Source of the DNA: Listeria immobilis
Lineage (GTDB): Bacteria > Bacillota > Bacilli > Lactobacillales > Listeriaceae
Reading direction: 5' to 3'
Assembly: GCF_014322765.1 (NCBI RefSeq)
Contig: NZ_JAASTZ010000005.1
Location: 1-64,000 of the forward strand
DNA: 64,000 bases
The first letter of the stretch is position 1. Every line of letters starts with the position of its first letter. Shown piece after piece: positions 53,123-62,324 of this stretch. Both the position numbers and the translations under genes were made by a program. A model generated the notes under the pieces. That model was not told where the DNA came from, made no database searches, and saw only the letters and a list, made by a program, of their open reading frames with translations.

Positions 53123-55846
53123 TTATAGCATGCGTATGTCTTCACTGGAAAAATATTTGCGAGTTTCCCGGTGACATGTGAAAAAAATGACTTGATTTTG
53201 GCTCTTTCTTTTTTTTAGCAATTGCATCATTTGGCTCATTCTAGCCGCATCAAAATGGACAAAACCATCATCAATAATAATTGGTAGTGGAAACTCTTTA
53301 TGCATAACATCAATTAGCGCAAAGCGTATCGCTAAATATAATTGTTCTTTGGTCGCCTGACTAAGCTCTTCCGGGTAAAATAAAACCACTTGCTTACTTT
53401 CCACTTGTAGCCGATTCTCATGTAAATACACTTTAGAATAGTTTCCACCAGTTAAATCATGAAAATATTCACTTGCAAGCGCTAATGTTTTTGGTAATTT
53501 CCCTTCTTGTAATCGCTGCATCGCCTCTTGTAATATTTCAAGGGCAAGTTTTGTTTCTGTCCATTCCTCTACAAATTGTTGTAACTTACTTTTTTCTGAA
53601 TAGTATTTTTGCATTAGTACAGAAAAAGTCCCACCTTCTTCTAAAGTTGCTATTTCATGGTTCTTAGAGGCTAAACTCGCATGAAGACGTTCTTGTTCTA
53701 GTTCCATTTTGTGTAGTTTTTCCGCTAATTGAATTTCTTTTTCTTTAATTGTAGTTTGGCTGGTGAATTTGTTTAGCTCGTGCCTTTTTTCTTTTTCTAA
53801 TTGTGCCTCAAGCAAAACTAATCGTTCACGCCATTTCTGTTCTTCTTTTGCTTGTACTGCTTTACTCCGAAATGCCTCTTCTGTGTATACTTTTGCTTGC
53901 AGTAGTAAATCACTTTTTTCTTTTTCCACAAGTAATAAATCTTGTTTCAGTAAATCAAGCTGCATCGTTACTTGTTCTACTTTTTCTGTGTGTTTAGCGT
54001 TTTCTGCTAAATGATTTCGGTACTGTAATAAACCTTGTCTTAAAAAGGCGATTTTTTCTTCTATTTGAGAGTATTCAGCCGGGATAGTTAAGTTCTCTAA
54101 TTTAGCTTGATATGCCGCTTGTTTTTGTTCTAATGGGTGTAATTTTTGATGTAGTTCGACAATCAATTGGTTTTTTTGGGTATTTTCTTTGTATGTAAGA
54201 ACAACCAATTCCCAGTTTTCTTGCGGTTCATCATCCAATCCTAATTCTTGATACAACTGCCGCAGTTCTATATCGTGTTGATAAATAGTTTTGCTTAATT
54301 TTTGCTCATCTTCTTCTAATTCAGCAACTTCACCAGCGACAACATCCATTTCACTCAGCAATTGCTGCCATTCTTGTCTTATTTTTTTCTGTTCTAAAAA
54401 AGCTACTATTTGCTCATTTTTGGGTTGTCCGTTTTGTTGGTTAATATATAGGAAATACCCCAAAATAACTACATCAACAAGAACGAAGGCAATGCTCCAA
54501 ATGGACAAAGAAAAGATCATTACTAGTAAAGCTATAACTAATATACCTAGAGAAATAAATAAACCTGTTGTGGGCGATTTCTGTTTTCGCTCCATTTGAT
54601 CTTTTTGTAGTTGGAAAGTCTTATTGTCCCACATCTCTGCTTCGATATGATCGATTTTGGTTTGTAGCTTTTGTTCAGATTCAGATGTTAATGTTAGCTT
54701 TAGATTAAGATCATGTTGTCTTTGTTTATTTATTTTTTCTTGCTCTTTTAACTTATGAATTCTTTCGTCTAGTTCCGCTCTCCATTTTATTTTGGTTGGC
54801 TCTGTATTGGTTTGATGATACGCAATTTCTTGTTTTAGACTGTTTTGTTGTAACTCTCTTTCACTGTATGCTCCGAACGATTCAACTAGATAAGCTACTT
54901 CCGCTTCATTGGATGCGAAAAAAACCAATTGCTCAAAATCATTTTTATTTATTAAGTTTTTTTGTCGTTCTTCTAATTGAATGAATTGATTTTGCCATTC
55001 TTTTTCTCGAAGCTGCAAATGTTCTAATCTGATAATCCCATCTGGTGGAAAGGTTGTTTGTACTGAGCTGGATGCTTTTTCATCAAGTGTCTTCCACTCT
55101 GTATATAATGGCCATAAATCCAGCAAAATATTTAGTGTGTCTAGTTCCACTCGGATTTTTGTTTTTTCTTCTTGTAGTTTAGATTGACGTTCTATTTCTT
55201 GTTCTTTTTCAGCAAGAAGCGCTTCATATTTGGTATTTTGTTTTTTGGCTTCTTGAAAAGCTTGCTGACTTTCTTTTACTTTTTTTAGTTGTTGATTAAT
55301 TGCTGGATTTCTACCATTGGGTTTAAATAAAGCATCCAATTTTTTTTGTAAAGTTTCTGCTGTTTTTAAAAGTGTGTCAGAACCTGTTGTACCTGTCGCT
55401 AAAAGATATCGCTCAAATTCTTTCTTTTTCCATTGATGGATATTTTGCAAGCCATGAATGTCAAAAGAGAATATAGCCTCAAAAGTTGTTCGGTCGATTT
55501 CGCCTATAATGTCAGTTAATTTATCTTCTCCAACCATTTGTCCATCTTCCAAATGAATACGAACATCCCCAGTTGCTTTGCCTTTTAAGCGTTCAATTAT
55601 AACTTTTCCAAGTGGTGTATCTTCAAGTGTAAGTCTCCCACCATAAGGACCACCATTTTTGGGCTCCATTCGAGGAATTGTTTGCTGTTTAGTTGGAAAA
55701 CCAAATAAAACACTATGTATAAATGCCATAATAGTCGATTTCCCTGCTTCATTCTCACCAAAAAACACTTGAAAATCTGCCCTGCAATCAAAATGAGCAT
55801 TCGACCATTTTCCATAACCAATAATATCAATAGATGTTATTTTCAT
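53123..55846 (-). CDS. yhaN: YhaN, SbcC-like AAA ATPase with membrane segments
   Basis: 907 residues. N-terminal Walker A FGENEAGKST (near 30-39) and, at the far end, the Walker B/signature part E-E-L-S-Q-A-T-K-E-Q-L-Y-L-A with I-I-I-D-D-G-F-V-H-F-D. Long coiled coils (about 180-420 and 485-770) flank a hydrophobic hairpin of two helices (about 430-475). Such YhaN proteins pair with YhaO as SbcCD/Rad50-Mre11-like complexes. The start overlaps the yhaO stop by one base (TAATG). Confidence 0.88.
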   Translation of the reverse strand: MKITSIDIIGYGKWSNAHFDCRADFQVFFGENEAGKSTIMAFIHSVLFGFPTKQQTIPRMEPKNGGPYGGRLTLEDTPLGKVIIERLKGKATGDVRIHLEDGQMVGEDKLTDIIGEIDRTTFEAIFSFDIHGLQNIHQWKKKEFERYLLATGTTGSDTLLKTAETLQKKLDALFKPNGRNPAINQQLKKVKESQQAFQEAKKQNTKYEALLAEKEQEIERQSKLQEEKTKIRVELDTLNILLDLWPLYTEWKTLDEKASSSVQTTFPPDGIIRLEHLQLREKEWQNQFIQLEERQKNLINKNDFEQLVFFASNEAEVAYLVESFGAYSERELQQNSLKQEIAYHQTNTEPTKIKWRAELDERIHKLKEQEKINKQRQHDLNLKLTLTSESEQKLQTKIDHIEAEMWDNKTFQLQKDQMERKQKSPTTGLFISLGILVIALLVMIFSLSIWSIAFVLVDVVILGYFLYINQQNGQPKNEQIVAFLEQKKIRQEWQQLLSEMDVVAGEVAELEEDEQKLSKTIYQHDIELRQLYQELGLDDEPQENWELVVLTYKENTQKNQLIVELHQKLHPLEQKQAAYQAKLENLTIPAEYSQIEEKIAFLRQGLLQYRNHLAENAKHTEKVEQVTMQLDLLKQDLLLVEKEKSDLLLQAKVYTEEAFRSKAVQAKEEQKWRERLVLLEAQLEKEKRHELNKFTSQTTIKEKEIQLAEKLHKMELEQERLHASLASKNHEIATLEEGGTFSVLMQKYYSEKSKLQQFVEEWTETKLALEILQEAMQRLQEGKLPKTLALASEYFHDLTGGNYSKVYLHENRLQVESKQVVLFYPEELSQATKEQLYLAIRFALIDVMHKEFPLPIIIDDGFVHFDAARMSQMMQLLKKRKSQNQVIFFTCHRETRKYFSSEDIRML

Positions 55847-57078
55847 TATTCATCACCCTCTACTTCTGCAAGCGTTGTTCCTAGTTCGATTAATGCTCTT
55901 TCTAGGAGGATAAGGCGATCTTGTTCCGATAAATCTTCCAAATAGCGACTCACTCCGCTTTCAAAATGAAGTGATTCTACAGCTTGATAAAATGCTGATT
56001 CCGCTTGTAAATGTTGGTAGGCACTTGCTATTTCTTTTTCAGCTAAATGAAATTCTGACCAATGTGTTGTGCTTGTTTGCTTCTTTTTTTGTAAGGATAT
56101 TTTATGCGCCCATACAAATGTAGAGTCATCTATATTTGTTTGCTCTTGAAGCATTTGTAGCCAATCATCTGTCTTTATTTTTTGATTGTTTGTTGTCTCA
56201 ATTATTAAATGTAAAAAATAAGAAGCATTTTTTTCTTGGTATGTTTCTAATTGTTTTGTGATTTCTCGGAAGCAAGTGTTTATTTCTGCATTTTCTGGCA
56301 AGGTGATGATTACTTCTTCCCAAATAATTGGACTGGTTTCTACAAAGTCAATCACTGTTTTTGCTTCTGAAAGGGTTACGATACTTGCCCCTTTGCCACC
56401 TGCCTCTTTACGATTTCTACCTTGGATATTTCCTGGGTAATAAATACTTGGGGATTCCGCGAGTAATTGTCGTTTATGAATATGCCCAAGCGCCCAGTAA
56501 TCAAATCCTTTTTTGCTAATATCTTGCACACGAAATGGAGCATAAACGTCATGCTCTTCACTACTTGTTAATTCTGAACCGTGCAAAAGCGCAATATGAA
56601 AATCAGCAGGCTGTTGTACAATATATTCCTCCACACGACTAGTGCGAATGTGCCGTTCGTCATAGCTAAATCCATAAAGATTAACGTCGACACCTCGGTT
56701 AGTTTTCATTGTAACCATTTCTACTTTTTCTGGAAAAACATGCACATTTTCTGGCAAAGCGAGTTTTTCCTTGTGTTTATCTAAAAAATCATGATTTCCA
56801 TGAATAACAAAAGCTTTGATTCCAGCATCTTCTAAGCGTTTCATTTCTTTTAAAAAGCGGGCTTGTGCGCGAACGCTTTGGTCTTCACTATCATAAATAT
56901 CCCCAGCTATTAAAACAAAATCTACTGTTTCTTTGATTGCGAGTGAAATTATTCTTTCTAAGGATTGAAAGGTGCTTGCTTGAATTGCGGAAAAGAGTGG
57001 CTGTGGTAATGCTGAAAGTCCAATGAAAGGACTATCCAAATGCAAATCTGCAATATGTAAAAATTTGATTTCTTTCAT
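55846..57078 (-). CDS. yhaO: YhaO, SbcD/Mre11-like exonuclease
   Basis: 410 residues from the ATG at 57078 (GGAGGCG upstream). Calcineurin-like phosphoesterase motifs are FLHIADLHLDSPF (about 4-16), GDIYDS (near 65-70), HGNHD (near 100) and LLHGSE plus ALGHIHKRQ for metal binding. The C-terminal part (about 260-410) should contact YhaN. The pair is expected to process DNA ends. It is the first gene of the yhaO-yhaN-yhaM unit. Confidence 0.9.
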   Translation of the reverse strand: MKEIKFLHIADLHLDSPFIGLSALPQPLFSAIQASTFQSLERIISLAIKETVDFVLIAGDIYDSEDQSVRAQARFLKEMKRLEDAGIKAFVIHGNHDFLDKHKEKLALPENVHVFPEKVEMVTMKTNRGVDVNLYGFSYDERHIRTSRVEEYIVQQPADFHIALLHGSELTSSEEHDVYAPFRVQDISKKGFDYWALGHIHKRQLLAESPSIYYPGNIQGRNRKEAGGKGASIVTLSEAKTVIDFVETSPIIWEEVIITLPENAEINTCFREITKQLETYQEKNASYFLHLIIETTNNQKIKTDDWLQMLQEQTNIDDSTFVWAHKISLQKKKQTSTTHWSEFHLAEKEIASAYQHLQAESAFYQAVESLHFESGVSRYLEDLSEQDRLILLERALIELGTTLAEVEGDE

Positions 57079-57156
57079 GACTTTCGCCTCCTTCTCAAAA
57101 ACCGAATATACGTTCTTATTATATCCTATTCTATCAGCGGGTACAAGCCTTTCAAA

Positions 57157-57213
57157 CAAAAAAAGTGGTTCTGGTATTGTTAAGCTAATAACAAATACCA
57201 GAACCACTTTTTT
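57157..57213 (-). terminator. Terminator after yheA
   Basis: AAAAAGTGGTTCTGGTATT pairs with AATACCAGAACCACTTTTT; this is a long, near-perfect stem just after the yheA stop. Confidence 0.92.
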
Positions 57214-57220
57214 GTCAAAA

Positions 57221-57574
57221 TTAATCGTTTGCTACGTTATATAAATCTTGTAATGGCGTCATAATAATGCGGTTTAAGTCATTAATAATCGTGCTCATTG
57301 CTTGTTCTTTTTCCATTAATTTCACGATTGTTGCATTTTCTTGAACTTCTTGTGCTACTTCTTGTGCTACTTGAACCGTTTCGTCGTCAATTTCTTGACC
57401 AGTCATTTGTTTTTCTTGGATTGTTACTTGTACATCACGGAAACGCTCGAATTTTGCTTTTGCTTCTGCATCTTTGTTCACATCACGGTATGCTTCTTGT
57501 AAACTTAAAAATTCAGGTGTTTCACGAATTCCTTTGTCTAAATCATGTGCTAAATCATAAATATTAACTGCCAT
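57221..57574 (-). CDS. yheA: YlbF/YmcA-family protein, YheA type
   Basis: 117 residues from the ATG at 57574 (GGAGG nine bases upstream). It is entirely helical with a strong heptad pattern (about 10-100), starting [19 protein letters not shown], and belongs to the Com_YlbF group. Relatives YlbF, YmcA and YaaT form a complex affecting RNA maturation and development in Bacillus. YheA lacks the cysteine cluster of YlbF, so it need not share that role. Confidence 0.85.
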   Translation of the reverse strand: MAVNIYDLAHDLDKGIRETPEFLSLQEAYRDVNKDAEAKAKFERFRDVQVTIQEKQMTGQEIDDETVQVAQEVAQEVQENATIVKLMEKEQAMSTIINDLNRIIMTPLQDLYNVAND

Positions 57575-57655
57575 TGATAAATCCTCCAAATATCTGTATT
57601 TGTCACTTCTGTTTCACTATAACAAAAAGTCGCTCGTTATTCCAGTATAAAAGAA

Positions 57656-58789
57656 CTAAATCCAGATTGCGAGGATACCTTGAACAATCCCAATAAAACC
57701 ACCTAGGATTCCGCCTAAATAAGTAATCATTTTTAATTCTCTTCCAGAAATTTCGATAACTAATTTTTCGATTTCAGGTAAAGAGAATGTGGCAATTTGT
57801 TTTTCTACAAGCTGGGCTAAATTAAGTCTCCCAACCATTTCCGAGCTATGTTTTGCCACAAAATCAAGTGATCGTTCTACTGTAAAAGGAATGATTTTTT
57901 CATTGATGATACTTTCATAATTATGCAAGAATTTTTGGACTGGTTGGTTAAATAATTTTCCAAACGGAATCACTTGAATTATATCTGTTGTAAGCTGCTC
58001 TGCTAAATCAGCTTGCTTTTCTACAGGCACAAGTTCTTGTAATTCTTTTGATTTAAAGTTTTGCCACTCTGTCGCTAGCAATTGGTTAAGCATATTTTTA
58101 GTCTCTTCTTGGCTAATCAACCTTAGTCCTTCTTGTTGAATTTTTTCTGAAAAAGTATCGGTATTAATAAACATTCTTGCCATACTCCCCATTTTGCCAT
58201 GTTCTGCAAAAAAATTCTGGAGCATTTGTTTTATTTGAATTTTACCATTTTCACTTGTAATAAAATCACTCATTTTAATTACTATTCTTTCTGTCACATG
58301 TGGCAATTTGGCTTGAAGTTCTGATTCCAGCATTGTTGGAATTATATTATCAATGCGAGTATCTTGGTGTTTATAAAAAAATTGATTTAGCTGGTTTTCT
58401 AAATTATTTTTCAGCCATGCAACGGAGCGAACTTCTGCATTTTGGTAGCCTAAAATTTCTAGTAACTCATTCGGGGTAGTTTCAAGTGTCATTTTTTCTT
58501 GAAACATTTTAATAAAAGTTTCAGTCACTTCTTTTTGTAATTTCGTGTCTAATAAACGACTACGAATAGCATCTTCTGTGAGTAAATGACTAACAACTAC
58601 GCTTCCGATATGCTCTGCTAATTCATCGCGACGTTTAGGAATAAGCCCTGGTGTAAATGGTAGCCGTTTGTTAAAAAGATAAATGGCTTTATATGGACGA
58701 AAAAGCATTCTGATAGCAATAAAATTTGTCATTGCTCCAATAAATCCGCCAATTATAGCCATTAGAATGATAGTAAATAACACAGGCAT
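57656..58789 (-). CDS. yheB: YheB, DUF445 membrane protein
   Basis: 377 residues from the ATG at 58789; GAGGAGATG lies nine bases upstream, whereas earlier ATGs lack such a site. An N-terminal helix (about 3-25) and a C-terminal one (about 350-375, IGGILGGFIGIVQGILAIWI) enclose a long helical part with amphipathic repeats. The sequence G-A-M-T-N-F-I-A-I-R-M-L-F-R-P is the DUF445 signature. Spore-linked in Bacillus, but Listeria does not sporulate; the role is unknown. Confidence 0.83.
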   Translation of the reverse strand: MPVLFTIILMAIIGGFIGAMTNFIAIRMLFRPYKAIYLFNKRLPFTPGLIPKRRDELAEHIGSVVVSHLLTEDAIRSRLLDTKLQKEVTETFIKMFQEKMTLETTPNELLEILGYQNAEVRSVAWLKNNLENQLNQFFYKHQDTRIDNIIPTMLESELQAKLPHVTERIVIKMSDFITSENGKIQIKQMLQNFFAEHGKMGSMARMFINTDTFSEKIQQEGLRLISQEETKNMLNQLLATEWQNFKSKELQELVPVEKQADLAEQLTTDIIQVIPFGKLFNQPVQKFLHNYESIINEKIIPFTVERSLDFVAKHSSEMVGRLNLAQLVEKQIATFSLPEIEKLVIEISGRELKMITYLGGILGGFIGIVQGILAIWI

Positions 58790-58840
58790 GGTTTGCATCT
58801 CCTCATATTTATCTAGTAAAAGTGTTTTCATTATACGTGA

Positions 58841-58871
58841 AAAATCCCTAGACAACAATTGTTTCTAGGGA
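58841..58871 (-). terminator. Terminator of fumC
   Basis: CCCTAGA at 58846-58852 and TCTAGGG at 58864-58870 pair, with ACAA/TTGT inside. ATTTTTC follows on the minus strand. Confidence 0.8.
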
Positions 58872-58892
58872 AGTTCATTCTAAAGTATGAGA

Positions 58893-60260
58893 TTACAAAT
58901 TCGTCATTTTAAGTGGGTCAACCCATAAATCAAATTCTTCTTCGGTTACAAAACCAGTTTTTATAGCTGCTATTTTTAAGGTTGAATTATCGGTAAACGC
59001 TAATTTAGCAATCTGTGCTGCTTTTTCATAACCAATATGAGGATTTAAGGCTGTCACTAACATAAGAGAATCATTTACTTTTGCTTCAATCACTGCTTCA
59101 TTTGCTTCAAGACCTTCTAAGCAGTGAATTCTGAATGAACGCATGCTATCGGAAAGTAATTGAACAGATTCTAGAAAATTAAAAATGATAACTGGTTTAT
59201 ACACATTTAATTCAAAGTTTCCTTGGCTTGCAGCAACATTGATAGTTGTATCGTTTCCCATAACTTGTGCGGCAACCATTGTAATTGCCTCACACTGCGT
59301 CGGATTTACTTTTCCAGGCATAATAGAACTACCTGGTTCATTTGCTGGAATTGTTAGTTCGCCAATTCCGCTACGAGGTCCACTTGCTAAGAAACGAATA
59401 TCATTTGCAATTTTCATTAAATCGGCAGCAAGACTGCGAATTGCTCCATGTACGAAATTAATCGGGCTATGACTTGTTAATGCAAAGTATTTATTAGCAT
59501 CCGAAGTAAAATTGTAGCCGGTTTGTTTCATTAATTCTTGGGCCACTTTATCACCAAAATCTCGTGATGCATTTAATCCCGTTCCGACAGCTGTTCCACC
59601 AATTGCGAGTGGTAAAATTGCTTTCATACTTGTTTCTATATAATTTTTATTGTTTGTAATACTAGCTTCCCAACCACTAATTTCTTGACCAAGCGTCAGT
59701 GGAGTCGCATCTTGTAAATGTGTTCGACCAATTTTAACAAGATTCATATATTTTTCTTTTTTAGCCGTTAATACTTGATGCATTTCATTTAACTCTGGTA
59801 AAAGTTTGGTCACTAATGCTTGATACGCTGCGATATGCATGGCTGTTGGAAAAGTATCATTTGAACTTTGTGACATATTTACATCATCATTTGGATGAAT
59901 CACACTTCCTGTTAACTGCTGATTCGCTACATGCGCAATAACTTCATTTACATTCATATTGCTTTGCGTTCCACTTCCAGTTTGCCATACAACTAATGGA
60001 AAATGCTCATCTAAATGTCCTTGAATTATTTGATCGCATACTTGAGCAATTGCAACTGCTTTTTCTTGTGATAGTTTCCCTTCCATTGCATTTACTTTAG
60101 CCGCAGCTTTTTTCAATTCTGCAAAAGCCCGGATAATTTCTTTTGGCATTTGATTTTCACCAATCGCAAAATTTCTTCTGCTACGTTCGGTTTGCGCCCC
60201 CCAAAATTTAGTCGCATCTACGGAAATTTCTCCCAATGTATCTCGTTCTATTCGTTCCAC
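58893..60260 (-). CDS. fumC: Class II fumarase
   Basis: 455 residues. The lyase signature [11 protein letters not shown] (near 312-322) holds the mobile catalytic Ser, and the base is in the T-H-L-Q-D-A-T-P-L segment near 186. [13 protein letters not shown] is the fumarate-binding loop. It hydrates fumarate to malate. Listeria has an interrupted TCA cycle, so the enzyme probably serves aspartate and fumarate interconversion on the reductive side. AGGGGTGGCG precedes the ATG. Confidence 0.95.
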   Translation of the reverse strand: MERIERDTLGEISVDATKFWGAQTERSRRNFAIGENQMPKEIIRAFAELKKAAAKVNAMEGKLSQEKAVAIAQVCDQIIQGHLDEHFPLVVWQTGSGTQSNMNVNEVIAHVANQQLTGSVIHPNDDVNMSQSSNDTFPTAMHIAAYQALVTKLLPELNEMHQVLTAKKEKYMNLVKIGRTHLQDATPLTLGQEISGWEASITNNKNYIETSMKAILPLAIGGTAVGTGLNASRDFGDKVAQELMKQTGYNFTSDANKYFALTSHSPINFVHGAIRSLAADLMKIANDIRFLASGPRSGIGELTIPANEPGSSIMPGKVNPTQCEAITMVAAQVMGNDTTINVAASQGNFELNVYKPVIIFNFLESVQLLSDSMRSFRIHCLEGLEANEAVIEAKVNDSLMLVTALNPHIGYEKAAQIAKLAFTDNSTLKIAAIKTGFVTEEEFDLWVDPLKMTNL

Positions 60261-60328
60261 TTCGCCACCCCTTTTTTTCTATTTTATTATACGAAGGCTA
60301 TTTTCGCAAAGTACTTATAAATTATTTG

Positions 60329-61123
60329 TTATTCTGTTTTTTGAAGTGGTTTTATTTTCACCATAAAAATAGTTAATATTACTAAAAGGACAATCCATGC
60401 TATAGTAATGAAAATGGTTGGCAAATAATAATCCATTGATTGACCTGGCATAATAAGCGCCGTCGCATTTTTACTTAAATATGCTGGATTAAACATTTGT
60501 ACCCAGCCTCCAAATCCACTAATAACGCCTAGTAATATCGCAATAAATACGCTCACCATTGCAACAATTGCACTACTATCAAAAGCAGCACTGGCAAAAA
60601 CTACCAAACTAATCACAAAAACAAACCATAATGCGTATACAAAAAAACTTTCTATTAATGTATTTATAGATAATTCTCCAAAAAGGAAATAAGTATAATA
60701 TGCTGCTAAGATGTAGCCTATTAATAAAGAACCCAGTCCCATGAGACATTGCATTACCCACTTGGATAAAACATATTCTATGGTGTTTACTGGTCTTGTC
60801 ATAATAAAAGCAAGCATTCCTTTTGTTCTATCACTTTGAATACAAGCCATTAGCGCAACGACAATGATAATTATTCCAAGTTGATCGAACTGAGAACCTA
60901 ATGTTTGAGCCATTACTGCCTGTGCAGATTGATTTCCCATTAAGTTAATAACTTGTTCAGCCTCATTTCCCGTCCCAAAAGCTTTTAGTATATCTGGTAA
61001 GAAATACATCATCATTGGTTGAGTTAGCCCCAGAAGCGCAAAAACAATTGGTAACCAAATGATTTTCAAACTACGCCGTTGCTCTAGCCATTCTTTTCCT
61101 ATGAGTGCACTAAAATGCGTCAT
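60329..61123 (-). CDS. ABC transporter permease, YxlG-like
   Basis: 264 residues with six hydrophobic helices, starting with the cytoplasmic F-S-A-L-I-G-K-E-W-L-E-Q-R-R. M-A-C-I-Q-S-D-R-T-K-G-M-L-A-F is the ABC-2-type coupling segment (near 93-107). It overlaps the ATPase stop by four bases. Gene order with the ATPase and small PLDc_N protein matches yxlE-yxlF-yxlG of B. subtilis. Cargo unknown. Confidence 0.83.
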   Translation of the reverse strand: MTHFSALIGKEWLEQRRSLKIIWLPIVFALLGLTQPMMMYFLPDILKAFGTGNEAEQVINLMGNQSAQAVMAQTLGSQFDQLGIIIIVVALMACIQSDRTKGMLAFIMTRPVNTIEYVLSKWVMQCLMGLGSLLIGYILAAYYTYFLFGELSINTLIESFFVYALWFVFVISLVVFASAAFDSSAIVAMVSVFIAILLGVISGFGGWVQMFNPAYLSKNATALIMPGQSMDYYLPTIFITIAWIVLLVILTIFMVKIKPLQKTE

Positions 61124-62025
61124 TTACCCACCTGCTCCATAAAGATTTCTTCTAAGTTTTGATGTCTATTCTCCACTCGAATAATTTCACCATTTATATC
61201 TAATAACGCTTTTAAAATTGCTTCTGAACAAGCTTTTCTGTTGTTCGAATGTACTTGATATACCATCCCCATTTTTTCGATTTTTTCAATAAAATCATTT
61301 TGTATAAGTATTTGTTGCCATGCAGTTGCATCTCCAATAAATTCTACATCAAAAATAGAGGAGCTTTCTTCTTGGATGAGTTGATTTACCGTTTTATCAA
61401 TTATTAACTCCCCATTTTTTATAATCGCAATACGGTCACAGATTTCCTCTGCATCTTTCAATATATGTGTTGAAAATAAAATGGTGATTTCTTTTTTTAA
61501 TTCCTCTAACAATAAAATGATTTCACGACGTCCAATTGGATCCAGTGCAGAAACTGGTTCATCTAATATTAGTAATTCTGGTCGATGTAAAATGGCCTGT
61601 GCAATCCCTAAACGTTGCCGCATTCCTCCTGAATATGTACTAATTTTCTTTTTAGCACTATCGCTTAATCCTACTTGTAGTAAAACTTCTTGAATACGCG
61701 TTTCTAAGTCATGTTTCTCCATATTGGATAACCTTCCCATAAAGCGAAGACATTCTTGTGCATTCATCCAACCATAAAATTCTGGATATTGTGGTAAAAA
61801 ACCAATTTTTTGACGAACCAATTTTGCTTCTTTTCCATCAAGTGTGATATGCCCTCCATCAGGGGGTAAAGTTTGTACAATCATATTAATAATGGTTGAT
61901 TTCCCAGCACCATTTGGTCCAATAAGCGCTACACATTCCTTATTATAAATCGTTAAATTAATTTCTTTAACAACCAACTTACCATTGTATTTCTTTTTCA
62001 ATCCTTGAATTTCTAGTTTTTCCAT
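61120..62025 (-). CDS. ABC transporter ATPase, YxlF-like
   Basis: 301 residues. Walker A is GPNGAGKS (near 36-43), the signature YSGGMRQR and Walker B LLILDEPVSALDP, typical of ABC-2 exporters of the drug/natransporter type, with an extended C-terminal domain. The start shares one base with the stop of the small PLDc_N gene, so the three genes are tightly coupled. Substrate unknown. Confidence 0.88.
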   Translation of the reverse strand: MEKLEIQGLKKKYNGKLVVKEINLTIYNKECVALIGPNGAGKSTIINMIVQTLPPDGGHITLDGKEAKLVRQKIGFLPQYPEFYGWMNAQECLRFMGRLSNMEKHDLETRIQEVLLQVGLSDSAKKKISTYSGGMRQRLGIAQAILHRPELLILDEPVSALDPIGRREIILLLEELKKEITILFSTHILKDAEEICDRIAIIKNGELIIDKTVNQLIQEESSSIFDVEFIGDATAWQQILIQNDFIEKIEKMGMVYQVHSNNRKACSEAILKALLDINGEIIRVENRHQNLEEIFMEQVGK

Positions 62026-62222
62026 TAGTTTCCAGCCTCTTTTCGACCAAAAACAAAATAAATTACTGGTCCTAAAATGTTAATAAAGAGAATGACAAAT
62101 AACCAAATAAGTGGGTTTTTTCGAATTTGCCAATTTTTTCCTAAATCAATAATAGCTGTTAATAATAATGCTAGATACAAAATAATTATTGGAATAATTA
62201 ATGCTATTTGTGTTTTATCCAT
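62025..62222 (-). CDS. PLDc_N-type small membrane protein, YxlE-like
   Basis: 65 residues from the ATG at 62222 with GAGGTG upstream. Two hydrophobic helices are joined by D-L-G-K-N-W-Q-I-R-K-N-P-L-I-W, and the end is G-P-V-I-Y-F-V-F-G-R-K, the hallmark of the PLDc_N domain. It is the first gene of the cassette and may be a subunit or regulator of the transporter. Confidence 0.85.
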   Translation of the reverse strand: MDKTQIALIIPIIILYLALLLTAIIDLGKNWQIRKNPLIWLFVILFINILGPVIYFVFGRKEAGN

Positions 62223-62282
62223 TATTTCACCTCGTTTTATTGTTATACATATTGTATAACAGTTATAATAATATAGCAATAT

Positions 62283-62323
62283 AAAAAAGCACTTCACTGA
62301 AATTTTCAATGAAGTGTCTTTTT
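62283..62323 (-). terminator. Terminator of the PBP gene
   Basis: ACTTCACTGAAA and TTTCAATGAAGT form the stem with one mismatch; a T-run follows on the minus strand, between the PBP stop and the ABC cassette promoter. Confidence 0.85.
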
Positions 62324-62324
62324 A

